The notes: a model not told the origin generated them from the sequence alone. DNA of 33,179 bases from Caryophanales bacterium UBA6380 (GCA_002438785.1 DJQS01000010.1:1-33179); one strand, 5' to 3'. Shown: positions 1 through 7,688, numbered from the stretch's first letter. Numbers and translations are program-made.

Positions 1-13
1 GCTGGGCTTTTTT
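1..13 (+). terminator. 3' half of a truncated terminator at the window edge
   Basis: The first bases read GCTGGGC followed by six T. This looks like the descending arm and T-run of a rho-independent terminator whose other arm lies upstream of the window. The gene it would serve is not visible. Confidence 0.35.
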
Positions 14-72
14 CTTTATTAATTATTAATTTATAACGAATTGTGAAGAATTTAATTTTATTTCAATTTTTC

Positions 73-100
73 TTGAAATAGTTGAAAAAAAATATAAAAT
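73..100 (+). promoter_or_regulatory. Possible sigma-A promoter for a very short transcript
   Basis: TTGAAA at 73-78 and TAAAAT at 95-100 are separated by 16 bases, placing a start point near 107. No reading frame follows. The only thing downstream is the hairpin at 109-147 with a T-run. In such AT-rich DNA the match is only suggestive. Confidence 0.35.
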
Positions 101-106
101 ACTGCT

Positions 107-153
107 ATGGACACTTAGTAAATTGGTACCCTCCTTGAACAGTGTCCTTTTTT
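107..153 (+). ncRNA. Hairpin with T-run: tiny RNA, terminator or transposon end
   Basis: GGACACT (109-115) is the exact reverse complement of AGTGTCC (141-147), and the second arm is followed by six T. The 25-base loop contains GGTACC. It is clearly more GC-rich than its surroundings. Read on the plus strand with the promoter-like sequence at 73-100 it would give a transcript of about 45 bases. It could equally be the terminator of an upstream gene, or the solitary end of an insertion sequence. The sequence alone does not decide. Confidence 0.35.
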
Positions 154-161
154 GTATAAAA

Positions 162-186
162 AAACTCATCGATTAACGATGAGTTT
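162..186 (-). terminator. Rho-independent terminator of the membrane-protein gene at 214-792
   Basis: A perfect 10-bp stem (162-171 with 177-186, arms AAACTCATCG/CGATGAGTTT) has a five-base loop. On the minus strand it is followed by a run of seven T. It lies just after the stop codon of the minus-strand gene. Confidence 0.85.
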
Positions 187-213
187 GCCTTTTAATATTT
201 TAATGATTATATA

Positions 214-792
214 TTATTTTAATAATTTTTTAAATGGAACAAATTTACCAACTAAAATCGAAATTGCACCTAATAAATTAAATATAAAATAGCAAATTGT
301 TCCTGCACCAAATTTTGTATCTTTTATAAAATCAGCATATGTTGTGTTACTATCGGTAGTTTTATTTTGATATGTCAAACTAGTAATATTTGTTCCACCG
401 CATTTAATTAATAAAATAAATATTGCAGCTATAAGTATTAATGTTGCACCAACGATAGCAAATAACTTACTTTCTTTAGAAAAGAAAAAGCTTAAAACAA
501 CAAATATTAAACCGATTAGTAAAAATATAAATGAAATAAGAACAAAATAGCTCATTCCACCTTTAGCAAATACTGTAATAGTCATTGTAGATGTACTCGC
601 TGTAGCTGTTGTAACCATTTTATGATTACCAACAAGGAATCCTCCTAATCCTAATATAGAAGTAGCAGTTATTCCGCTTTGAGTTTCAGTAGCAATTAAT
701 CCAGGTGCAAGAAAAAAGAATAATGCGACTATACTTAATAAAATACCAAAAGCGACAAGTATTTTATTTAATGATAATGATAATTTTTTCAT
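214..792 (-). CDS. Four-helix membrane protein, paralogue of the next gene
   Basis: No named family is recognised. The 192-residue protein has hydrophobic segments at about 10-30, 80-104, 109-129 and 162-182. Between the first two is a loop of about 50 residues rich in Thr, Ser and Ala, and between the last two one of about 30 residues with several Asn and Thr; both loops are probably outside the cell. It resembles the neighbour at 927-1493: both have a GG-S-F-LISFI stretch opening helix 2, a four-helix layout and similar length. The pair therefore probably arose by duplication. AAGGAGG stands nine bases before the ATG, which supports the start. It has its own terminator (162-186), so it is probably a single-gene unit. 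Confidence 0.8.
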   Translation of the reverse strand: MKKLSLSLNKILVAFGILLSIVALFFFLAPGLIATETQSGITATSILGLGGFLVGNHKMVTTATASTSTMTITVFAKGGMSYFVLISFIFLLIGLIFVVLSFFFSKESKLFAIVGATLILIAAIFILLIKCGGTNITSLTYQNKTTDSNTTYADFIKDTKFGAGTICYFIFNLLGAISILVGKFVPFKKLLK

Positions 793-876
793 TAAATTAT
801 CCTCCTTTTAAAATATTTTAACAAAATTAAATATGATTAACTATAAGTAATTAACTTATTTAATTTTTTAAAGAAT

Positions 877-900
877 AAAAGCACCATAAGTGGTGCTTTT
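877..900 (-). terminator. Terminator of the membrane-protein gene at 927-1493
   Basis: A ten-base perfect stem (877-886 with 891-900, core GCACCA/TGGTGC) encloses a four-base loop. On the minus strand it is followed by TTTTATTCTTT. It lies between the two paralogous genes and so separates their transcription. Confidence 0.8.
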
Positions 901-926
901 AATAATTTAAATATGAAAATTATATG

Positions 927-1493
927 TTATCTTTTTTTAGTTACTATAAAAGATGAACCTATACTAATTAATCCTGATAAAAGAGAAGCAACGAAATAGA
1001 TTATTAATCCGTAGCCGTAGTTAAAATCCTTAGTATAGTTATTTTCTGGATTAAAAAATTCAGCGAAAGTCTTTTTTCCAACATAATTAAATGGTCCTGC
1101 TTCAATTTTAGCAAAAACAATATCTGAACCATTAACTTTAATCATCCAAATGAAAATAGATCCAACAATTAAAGTAATACCACCAATAATTAATAATATA
1201 TTATTCTTCTTGATAAAAAATGAAGAAATGATGACTAATAATCCAAGTGCTATTAAGATAAATGATATTAAAGCAAATGTTGATAACCCACCATCATAAA
1301 AAGAAATGTTGATATTATTTTTAGTTTTAGTTTGTAATGACACCTTTCCAATTACGAATCCTATAAGACTATAAGAATTTACTGAATTGTCACTAGTTTT
1401 TATAAAAGCTGGAAAAAATAAAGATATAATTGCAACAATACCTAATAAAAAAGAAATCATAATTGCTAGATTTTTTAATGAACTTTTTTTCAT
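927..1493 (-). CDS. Four-helix membrane protein, paralogue of 214-792
   Basis: This is a 188-residue protein of unknown function. Hydrophobic segments lie at about 10-31, 70-93, 98-118 and 159-183. The loop after helix 1 (about 32-69) and that after helix 3 (about 119-158) are polar and Asn/Lys-rich. Sequence similarity to the downstream neighbour is clearest in helix 2 (LISFI...G...S.FF) and before helix 4 (YG.G..IYF). AAAGGAGG precedes the ATG at the right distance. No catalytic motif or lipobox is present. The pair could be small surface or envelope-stress proteins, but nothing in the sequence proves that. Confidence 0.8.
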   Translation of the reverse strand: MKKSSLKNLAIMISFLLGIVAIISLFFPAFIKTSDNSVNSYSLIGFVIGKVSLQTKTKNNINISFYDGGLSTFALISFILIALGLLVIISSFFIKKNNILLIIGGITLIVGSIFIWMIKVNGSDIVFAKIEAGPFNYVGKKTFAEFFNPENNYTKDFNYGYGLIIYFVASLLSGLISIGSSFIVTKKR

Positions 1494-1604
1494 ATATCAT
1501 CCTCCTTTCAATTTATTTTAATTTATGAAATTATTGAAAGCAATTATATATTGAAAATTAAAAAAATAATGAACTTTTAAAGGGTTTTTGTTAATTATTT
1601 ACTC

Positions 1605-1632
1605 TTAATGTTAAAGCTATTTATGTTAAAAT
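1605..1632 (+). promoter_or_regulatory. Extended -10 promoter directly in front of the MFS gene
   Basis: TG-T-TAAAAT at 1624-1632 is an extended -10 element. The -35 region (around 1605-1610) is weak. The predicted start point, about seven bases beyond the -10, falls on the ATG at 1639. No Shine-Dalgarno sequence exists upstream of that ATG, so a leaderless mRNA is the simplest reading. Confidence 0.45.
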
Positions 1633-1638
1633 ATAAAT

Positions 1639-2835
1639 ATGTCGATTTTATTATTAATTGTGATTTATTTAATTTTTATATCACTTGGTTTACCAGATTC
1701 ACTCATAGGATCAAGTTGGCCAGCCATTTATCAATCTTTAGAAATATCTAAGTCTCTTCAAGGAGTTATAACTTTAATTATTTCGTTGTGCACAATCATA
1801 TCTAGTTTTTTAACTATTAAAATAATTAAATATTTGAAAACTAAAGGGGTAATAATAGTTTCAATTTGTTTAACGGTTATTGGATTAATTTCATTAAGTT
1901 TTAGTAATAGATTTATTTATTTATGCTTAAGTGCAATTCCTTTAGGACTTGGAGCTGGTGCAATTGATTCGACATTAAATAATTATGTCGCTTTGCATTA
2001 TAAAGCAATTCATTTAAATTTTTTACATGCTTTTTGGGCAATTGGTGCATCAATATCACCTTTTATTGTTGGTATATTCTTAACTAATTTAAATGGTTGG
2101 AGAAATGGAGCATTATGCTTAGCTATTATTCAATCTTGCATTTTATTTATTACTATCTGTAGTGTTAAATTATGGAAAAAAGCTGATATTGAATTTCAAA
2201 AGCGTGATATTGAAGAAGTAAATGAAATTAATTTAGGATTTATTCAAACTTTTAAGATAAAAGGATTGCTATTTGCGTTAATTGGCTTTTTTTCTTATAT
2301 AGCAATTGAACAAACTGCCGCATTATGGTTTTCAACGATGATTGTTAATGAATTTAATATGGATATAAAAATTGCTAACAATTGGAATGGCTTATTTTAT
2401 TTAGGTATTATGATTAGTAGATTTATTTCTGGTCTCATTTCTTTAAAAATAGAAGATAAAAAAATGATTAGATTTGGTGAAACAATTTTGTTTATTGGTG
2501 TTATTTTATTATGTCTTATTTTTAATGTTTATATTATGCCTATAGCTTTATTTATAATAGGATTTGGATGTGGGCCAATTTATCCTAGTATAATTCACGC
2601 TACCCCAACTCGTTTTACTAAAAAATATTCACAATCAGTTATGTCGGTTCAAGTAGGATGTGCTTATATTGCTAATATTACAGTTGCTCCATTATTTGGT
2701 ATTATAGGAAATAAAATTAGTTTTTTATTACTACCATATGTGTTATTGACGTTTTTAATAATAATGACTATTTGTAATGAAATATGTTTAATAAAAGTAA
2801 AAGATAAGACTAAATTATTAAAAAATATTAATTAA
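1639..2835 (+). CDS. MFS transporter, probably for sugars
   Basis: This 398-residue protein has about eleven to twelve hydrophobic helices and no other domain, as expected for a major facilitator superfamily permease of the cytoplasmic membrane. Residues 103-131 carry a conserved pattern (GLGAGAIDSTLNN, then HY...HLN.LHAFWAIGA) seen in the FucP-like and related sugar MFS group; a matching glycine-rich stretch occurs in the second half (FIIGFGCGPIYPS). The substrate cannot be read from the sequence. The neighbouring alpha-glucan genes make a sugar plausible. Its end overlaps the end of the convergent glucosidase gene by eight bases. No ribosome binding site precedes the ATG; see the promoter entry. 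Direction of transport is unknown. Confidence 0.8.
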   Translation: MSILLLIVIYLIFISLGLPDSLIGSSWPAIYQSLEISKSLQGVITLIISLCTIISSFLTIKIIKYLKTKGVIIVSICLTVIGLISLSFSNRFIYLCLSAIPLGLGAGAIDSTLNNYVALHYKAIHLNFLHAFWAIGASISPFIVGIFLTNLNGWRNGALCLAIIQSCILFITICSVKLWKKADIEFQKRDIEEVNEINLGFIQTFKIKGLLFALIGFFSYIAIEQTAALWFSTMIVNEFNMDIKIANNWNGLFYLGIMISRFISGLISLKIEDKKMIRFGETILFIGVILLCLIFNVYIMPIALFIIGFGCGPIYPSIIHATPTRFTKKYSQSVMSVQVGCAYIANITVAPLFGIIGNKISFLLLPYVLLTFLIIMTICNEICLIKVKDKTKLLKNIN

Positions 2836-4123
2836 TTTTTATTAAATATAGTGGTTCATTAACTTTTATTTGATTATTTTTTATTTCATATGTTTTATCA
2901 TCTAATAAATTTTTATAAACTCCATCAATTAAAAAATTACTTTTGATAATTTGTGATCTTACTTTTAAATTAAATATCCCAAAACCATAATTAGAATTGT
3001 TGTATATATTTTTAAATATTAAAAATTCACCTATAGTTGTATCAACCTCACTAAAAATAATATTCAAATTTGTTATATCTTTTTTAATATTGATTATTTT
3101 TTTAACAAAATTGAACCATTTTTTATCAATAGATAAATCTAATAAATCTTTAGTAAATAAGGATAAATGATGATCAGCTTTAGTTTCTAGTCCATTATAA
3201 ATAAACATAGGACCGACCATATAAAAAGACATAGCTAATAAATTTCTTTGTTTTAGCTTAGAATTTGTAAATTCACAAATTCTTTTTTGATCGTGATTTT
3301 CGATTCCACGGATACGCATAGATGAATTTGGATTGAAGGCAAACTCATAAGATTTCAAAACCTTAAAAGAAGTTAATTTATTAAGGTCTTCAGTTTCTAA
3401 ATATTCTCTAAGGTAATTCCAAGCGTTATATTCGTAAAGTAAATCAAATCCAGTATTAAATAATGTTGCATCATCGATAGCGTCGAGATTTTGACTTCTT
3501 ATATAGTTTGTAAAATTAGGATCTATTGCTTCAGCTAACATAATGATATTAGGAGAAGTGGATAAAATTTCTTCTTTAATTTTCTTATAAAGATTTAAAC
3601 CAATTAAACCAGCTACATCAAATCTAAATCCATCAACACCTAGATTTATATAATACTTTATAACATTAATAATATAATCAACTAAGGCACTATTATTTCG
3701 ATAATCTAAATCTATGACATCTGACCAATCACTACATTTACTTGTTATATTGCCGTCTTTATCTTTATAAAACCACTCTGGATGTAAATTTCTTAAAATA
3801 GAATCATGTGAAGTGTGATTAAAAACAACATCAATCATAACTTTCATTTGAGCATGATGAATTTTATTTATTGTTTCTATAAAATCATCAATTGTTCCAA
3901 GCTCAGGATTAATTTTATAATAATCTTTTATAGAATAAGGACTACCTAAATCACCTTTTCTATTTATTAAACCAATTTCATTAATTGGGGTAAAATAAAT
4001 AATATCTACACCTAAATTTTTTATGTAATCGATATGTTTATTGAAAGCCTTAAAAGTGCCTTCTTTTGTAAAATTTCTTGCAAATACTTGATAAATTATT
4101 TTATTTTTCAGTTCGTTTTTCAT
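2828..4123 (-). CDS. Cytosolic GH13 alpha-glucosidase/amylase
   Basis: This is a glycoside hydrolase family 13 enzyme of 431 residues. Conserved region I is DVVFNH (98-103), region II GFRFD with nucleophile D169, region III has the acid/base E198 (AEA), and region IV has H277-D278 (ENHD). The catalytic triad is therefore intact. There is no signal peptide or lipobox, so it should act on imported maltodextrins in the cytosol, unlike the lipid-anchored GH13 enzyme at 11980-13509. The barrel is followed by a short C-terminal beta region (from about 355). Exact activity (alpha-amylase, maltogenic amylase or oligo-glucosidase) cannot be told. AAGGAA lies upstream, somewhat far from the ATG. It is divergent from the GH77-like gene at 4251. 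Confidence 0.88.
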   Translation of the reverse strand: MKNELKNKIIYQVFARNFTKEGTFKAFNKHIDYIKNLGVDIIYFTPINEIGLINRKGDLGSPYSIKDYYKINPELGTIDDFIETINKIHHAQMKVMIDVVFNHTSHDSILRNLHPEWFYKDKDGNITSKCSDWSDVIDLDYRNNSALVDYIINVIKYYINLGVDGFRFDVAGLIGLNLYKKIKEEILSTSPNIIMLAEAIDPNFTNYIRSQNLDAIDDATLFNTGFDLLYEYNAWNYLREYLETEDLNKLTSFKVLKSYEFAFNPNSSMRIRGIENHDQKRICEFTNSKLKQRNLLAMSFYMVGPMFIYNGLETKADHHLSLFTKDLLDLSIDKKWFNFVKKIINIKKDITNLNIIFSEVDTTIGEFLIFKNIYNNSNYGFGIFNLKVRSQIIKSNFLIDGVYKNLLDDKTYEIKNNQIKVNEPLYLIKIN

Positions 4124-4158
4124 AAAATAAATATTCCTTTTTTATAATTTTTTGGTTA

Positions 4159-4174
4159 TTATGTTGTTACATAA
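4159..4174. promoter_or_regulatory. Inverted repeat in the divergent promoter region
   Basis: TTATGT and ACATAA form perfect six-base arms around TGTT. The element lies midway between the divergent starts of the GH13 gene (4123) and the GH77-like gene (4251), where an operator would be expected. It is short and AT-rich, so chance occurrence is possible. Confidence 0.3.
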
Positions 4175-4250
4175 CGTTTTTATTATAAATATATTTTCGA
4201 TAATATATAAAGCAAATTTTATATTATTTTATCTTTTAATATGATGCTCA

Positions 4251-5798
4251 ATGTTTTATCATATTTTTATGGAATTAAAAGAAAGCGGTGTTTTATTACA
4301 TATTTCAAGTTTACCTGGAAAATATGGTATAGGAACGCTAGGCGAAAATGCTTATAAATTTATTGATTTTTTAGCTCAAGCTGGTTTTAGTTATTGGGAA
4401 ATTTTGCCAATAACAGAAACTAGTTTTTCTAACTCGCCTTATCAAACTTTAAGCGCATTTGGATTAAATCATTATTTCATTGATTTTGATTTGCTTGTCA
4501 AAGATGGCTTACTAAATTCACGTGATTTTAAAGGTATAAAATTTTTTGATGATTCACGAAAAGTGAATTATAAACGTGTTTTTGATAATTCTCATAAATT
4601 ATTATATAAAGCATATAAAAGGTTTAATAAAAATGATTATGAATTTAATCGCTTTAAGGATAATGACTTATATAAAAAATATGCAATTTATATGACATTA
4701 AAAGAAAAAAATGATTTTAAAGCTTGGTATGATTTTAAACTTGAAGATCGCTATTATTCTAAAGAAGTCGAAGAAGATGTAATTAATAATTATTTAGATA
4801 CATATAATTATTATTATTTTATTCAATTTATTTTTATTAAACAATGGAATAAATTACATAATTATGCCAAAAGTAAAAACATAAAAATAATTGGTGAAAT
4901 CTCCCACTTTCTTGATTTTGATAGTGCATCTGTTTATGGATATAGTGAAATTTTTAGATTAAATAAGTATAATTTGATGAATGTAGTTGCGGGATTTCCA
5001 CCAGATGATTTTTCAAAAAATGGTCAAAGATGGGGTGAACCATTATATGATTGGTCATATATGAAAAACACTCATTATAAGTGGTGGAAGTCTAGAATCA
5101 ATCAGGCTTTAGAACTTTTTGACTTGGTGAAAATTAATCATTTTTCAGGGTTTTATCAGGTTTATGGTATACCTTTTCGATCTAAAAATAACAAAAATGG
5201 CACTTTTTATTATGGTCCGGGGATGGATATTTTCGAAGATTTAAAAGATAAGCCAATATTTGCTAGTGATTTAGGTGTTTATTCTAAAGATGTTGAAAAA
5301 TTTGTTAAAGAAACTAACTACCTCACTTTAAAGACTACATTATTGCCAATATTTAAAAATAAGAAAATTTATGAAAGATTTTATCCATCAAATTTAAAAG
5401 CAGATTCTTTAGCCTATATTGGTAATCATGATAATAATACTTTAAAAGGTCGTATTGAAGAACTTTCGAAAAATGAAAAGGATGAGGTTATTAAAAAAGT
5501 AATTAACGAAGCAAAATTGTTGAATGTAGATTTTAATTTAAAAGATTTAAGTAATTCTTATTTACACCAAAAAATCATTGAATTGTTATTTGCTAGCGAA
5601 GCTCATTATACGACATTAGTTATGCAAGATATTTTAAATCAAAATGCGACTGCTAGGATGAATAAACCTGGTACTTATTCTAATGAAAACTGGACATATC
5701 GCTTTTTAAATAGCGATTTATCTAATAATATTATTGAAAAATATAAAAAAATTAATATTAAATATAATCGAATTAATAAAAAAAATTTTAATTTTTAA
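4251..5798 (+). CDS. Catalytically degenerate GH77 (MalQ-like) paralogue
   Basis: This 515-residue protein follows the 4-alpha-glucanotransferase fold from end to end: SGVLLHISSLPGKYGIGTLG near the N-terminus, SPYQ..SAFGLN at 62-73, the GFPPD.FS..GQ.WG.PLYDW block at 248-268, and the C-terminal RMN.PGT....NW.YR block. The catalytic positions have changed. The R-I-D-HFRG motif is KINHFSG (294-300), putting Asn296 where the nucleophile Asp should be. The AEDLG motif is ASDLG (338-342), putting Ser339 at the acid/base Glu. The third acidic residue (HD394) is kept. It probably binds glucan without normal transglycosylation, or acts as a regulatory partner. No ribosome binding site precedes ATG 4251 or the alternative ATG 4269, which starts nearer the conserved N-terminus. 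TATGAT at 4240-4245 would put the start point at about 4251, again leaderless. Confidence 0.85.
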   Translation: MFYHIFMELKESGVLLHISSLPGKYGIGTLGENAYKFIDFLAQAGFSYWEILPITETSFSNSPYQTLSAFGLNHYFIDFDLLVKDGLLNSRDFKGIKFFDDSRKVNYKRVFDNSHKLLYKAYKRFNKNDYEFNRFKDNDLYKKYAIYMTLKEKNDFKAWYDFKLEDRYYSKEVEEDVINNYLDTYNYYYFIQFIFIKQWNKLHNYAKSKNIKIIGEISHFLDFDSASVYGYSEIFRLNKYNLMNVVAGFPPDDFSKNGQRWGEPLYDWSYMKNTHYKWWKSRINQALELFDLVKINHFSGFYQVYGIPFRSKNNKNGTFYYGPGMDIFEDLKDKPIFASDLGVYSKDVEKFVKETNYLTLKTTLLPIFKNKKIYERFYPSNLKADSLAYIGNHDNNTLKGRIEELSKNEKDEVIKKVINEAKLLNVDFNLKDLSNSYLHQKIIELLFASEAHYTTLVMQDILNQNATARMNKPGTYSNENWTYRFLNSDLSNNIIEKYKKINIKYNRINKKNFNF

Positions 5799-5820
5799 AT
5801 TTATTTTTACATTAAAACAA

Positions 5821-5963
5821 TTTTTATTTGATTAAATCGAATATTTTGATAAACATACTATAAATAAAATTTTATAAAAATTATAAAAAATTTACATTTT
5901 ATTTAAATTTATAAATTATTTTTGCTATATAAAAAATATTTATTTCTCACAATCAAATAAAAA
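5821..5963. repeat. 13-base perfect inverted repeat, arms 117 bases apart
   Basis: TTTTTATTTGATT (5821-5833) and its exact reverse complement (5951-5963) bound a 143-base segment between the two GH77 genes. No target-site duplication is visible and there is no coding content. It may be chance in AT-rich DNA, a miniature element remnant, or a long-range RNA pairing. Confidence 0.3.
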
Positions 5964-5991
5964 CTTAATAAATATAATTAATAAAAAAGAG

Positions 5992-6007
5992 TTGATATAA
6001 TCGCATA
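5992..6007 (+). repeat. Direct repeat copy 1 with an extended -10 (TGATATAAT)
   Basis: TTGATATAATCGCATA occurs here and again, base for base, at 6073-6088, 81 bases later. Each copy contains the extended -10 pattern TGnTATAAT. The identical flanking CGCATA suggests a protein-binding site or a duplicated promoter. No good -35 lies at the right distance. Confidence 0.5.
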
Positions 6008-6072
6008 AATTTTAAATATATGTAAATTTTATATAAAAATTATTATAATTTTTTCACTAAAACAAAAAATGC

Positions 6073-6088
6073 TTGATATAATCGCATA
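6073..6088 (+). repeat. Direct repeat copy 2 with an extended -10 (TGATATAAT)
   Basis: This is the second exact copy of the 16-base sequence at 5992-6007. It ends 17 bases before the consensus -35 of the malQ promoter, a typical place for an activator site. A weak TTCACT (6053-6058) stands 18 bases upstream of its TATAAT. Confidence 0.5.
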
Positions 6089-6105
6089 TTTTTTATTAAA
6101 GATTA

Positions 6106-6134
6106 TTGACAAAACCGTTAATAGAGTTTAGAAT
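6106..6134 (+). promoter_or_regulatory. Consensus sigma-A promoter of malQ
   Basis: TTGACA at 6106-6111 and TAGAAT at 6129-6134 are separated by exactly 17 bases. The expected start point is near 6141, giving a leader of about 24 bases that contains the cre site and the ribosome binding site of malQ. This is the best promoter in the window. Confidence 0.8.
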
Positions 6135-6147
6135 GAAAGCGCTTACA
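6134..6147. promoter_or_regulatory. Perfect cre site (CcpA/LacI-family operator)
   Basis: TGAAAGCGCTTACA fits every position of the Bacillota catabolite-responsive element consensus TGWAANCGNTNWCA. It begins at the last base of the -10 and covers the start point of malQ, where CcpA (or a LacI-type maltose regulator) would block transcription when preferred sugars are present. No other such match was found in the window. Confidence 0.8.
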
Positions 6148-6164
6148 TGGTAGAGGTAAATTTT

Positions 6165-7670
6165 ATGAATAGAAGTAGTGGGGTTTTGATGCATATTTCA
6201 AGCTTACCAAATTCTTATGGAATTGGAAGTCTAGGAAAAGAAGCTTATAAATTTATAGATTTTTTAAATGCAGCAAAAGTCACTTTATGGCAAATTTTAC
6301 CTTTAAATTTAACTAGTTATGGTGATAGTCCATATCAATCTGTTTCAAATTATGGATATAATTATTATTTTATTGATTTGGATTTATTAAAAGATAAAGG
6401 TTTATTGAAGGCTGAAGATTATCAAAACATTGATTTTGGAAATAATGAAGAAAGAATTAATTATAAGAAGATTTTTGATAATAGGGTTTTAGTTTTAAAA
6501 AAAGCATTTAAGAATTTTCAAAGAGATAAAGATTTTTATAATTTTTTAAAAAGCAATGAGAACAGTAGGGATTTTGCTTTTTTTATGGTTTTAAAAGAAT
6601 TAAATAATTATAAATGCTGGGCAGAATGGGATGAAAAATATTCTCATTATTCTAAAGAACTTGAAGAAGAAATAATTTCTAAATATAAAGATTTATTTGA
6701 ATTTTATATATGGACTCAATATGAATTTTTAAAAGAATATTTTGATTTAAAAAAATATGCTAATAGTAAAAATGTTAAGATTATGGGAGATATTCCAATA
6801 TATTTAGCTTATGATAGCGTTGAATGTTATAAATATCCGCAAATGTTTCAATTTGATAAAAATCATAAGCCTACTAGGGTTGCCGGTTGTCCACCTGATT
6901 GTTTTAGTGAAGACGGTCAACTTTGGGGAAATCCTTTATATAATTGGGATTACTTAAAAAGAACCAATTACAAATGGTGGAATGACCGTATCAATAATGC
7001 TTTGAAATTATATGATTTAGTAAGAATAGATCATTTTAGAGGGTTTAGCGCATATTTTTCTATTCCTTATGGTGACAAGACTGCTCGTAATGGAAGTTGG
7101 GTTAAAGGTCCTGGATTTGATTTATTTAAAGATAAATTAGATTTACCAATCGTTGCTGAAGATTTAGGTTTTATGGATGAAGATTTTATAAATTTAATGA
7201 AATTAGTAAAATATCCTGGAATGAAAATTATAACTCAAGGCTTAATGAATCAAAACGAAAATGACAGTTGGAGGCCTCGAAATTATGATGAACATTATTT
7301 CTCTTATACCTCAACTCATGATAGTGAGACTACTCGCCAATACATTGATGAATTATCAAGTACAAATAAGCAAATATTTATTAATGTATTAAGTAGTGAA
7401 TGCGCGTTCTTTAATATAGATTTCAATGAAAATTTATCTAATTATGATTTAACATATAAGATTATTGAATTGAATTATGCTACTAATTCGATTGTTGCTA
7501 TGACTCCAATTCAAGATTTATTATCGATTGGTAAAGAAGGAAGAATGAATTTACCTTCTACATTATCTACAAATAATTGGTCTTATAGATTAGATAAAAA
7601 TTTGTTTGAAAATAGAAAAGATGAATTAATTAAATTTTTAAGTAATTTAGTTAGTAAGTATCATCGATAA
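6165..7670 (+). CDS. malQ: 4-alpha-glucanotransferase (amylomaltase), intact
   Basis: This is a GH77 enzyme of 501 residues, which disproportionates maltodextrins in the cytosol and releases glucose. The active site is complete: nucleophile D289 in RIDHFRG, acid/base E332 in AEDLG, and D386 in THDSET. The GCPPD.FS.DGQLWG.PLYNW block (about 241-261) is also present. An in-frame ATG at 6147 is unlikely to be the start because it overlaps the cre site. AGAGGT (6152-6157) stands seven bases before the ATG at 6165, and the conserved N-terminus follows directly. It is the functional counterpart of the degenerate paralogue at 4251-5798. Its own promoter and cre site imply catabolite repression. Confidence 0.95.
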   Translation: MNRSSGVLMHISSLPNSYGIGSLGKEAYKFIDFLNAAKVTLWQILPLNLTSYGDSPYQSVSNYGYNYYFIDLDLLKDKGLLKAEDYQNIDFGNNEERINYKKIFDNRVLVLKKAFKNFQRDKDFYNFLKSNENSRDFAFFMVLKELNNYKCWAEWDEKYSHYSKELEEEIISKYKDLFEFYIWTQYEFLKEYFDLKKYANSKNVKIMGDIPIYLAYDSVECYKYPQMFQFDKNHKPTRVAGCPPDCFSEDGQLWGNPLYNWDYLKRTNYKWWNDRINNALKLYDLVRIDHFRGFSAYFSIPYGDKTARNGSWVKGPGFDLFKDKLDLPIVAEDLGFMDEDFINLMKLVKYPGMKIITQGLMNQNENDSWRPRNYDEHYFSYTSTHDSETTRQYIDELSSTNKQIFINVLSSECAFFNIDFNENLSNYDLTYKIIELNYATNSIVAMTPIQDLLSIGKEGRMNLPSTLSTNNWSYRLDKNLFENRKDELIKFLSNLVSKYHR

Positions 7671-7677
7671 AAATTAG

Positions 7678-7683
7678 AGGAGG
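7678..7683 (+). promoter_or_regulatory. Orphan Shine-Dalgarno sequence after malQ
   Basis: AGAGGAGG (7676-7683) follows the malQ stop codon by five bases, but no ATG, GTG or TTG with a frame of useful length follows it on the plus strand. Instead the stop codon of the minus-strand gene lies at 7689. It looks like the leftover start region of a lost downstream gene of a malQ operon. Confidence 0.4.
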
Positions 7684-7688
7684 AAATA

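Larger units (their letters stand above)
5799..6105. other. AT-rich spacer with repeats and tandem -10 elements
   Basis: About 300 bases contain no gene. They hold a 13-base inverted repeat (5821-5833 and 5951-5963) and two exact copies of a 16-base sequence containing an extended -10 (5992-6007, 6073-6088), listed separately. The rest is nearly pure A/T without recognisable structure. Confidence 0.6.

Noticed and set aside
2815..2850. AT-only palindrome at the convergent ends of the MFS and GH13 genes
   Set aside because: It is weak, has no GC core, and is expected by chance in this composition.
6147..6164. ATG at 6147 as the start of malQ
   Set aside because: It overlaps the cre site and lies at the predicted start of transcription; the ATG at 6165 has a proper ribosome binding site.
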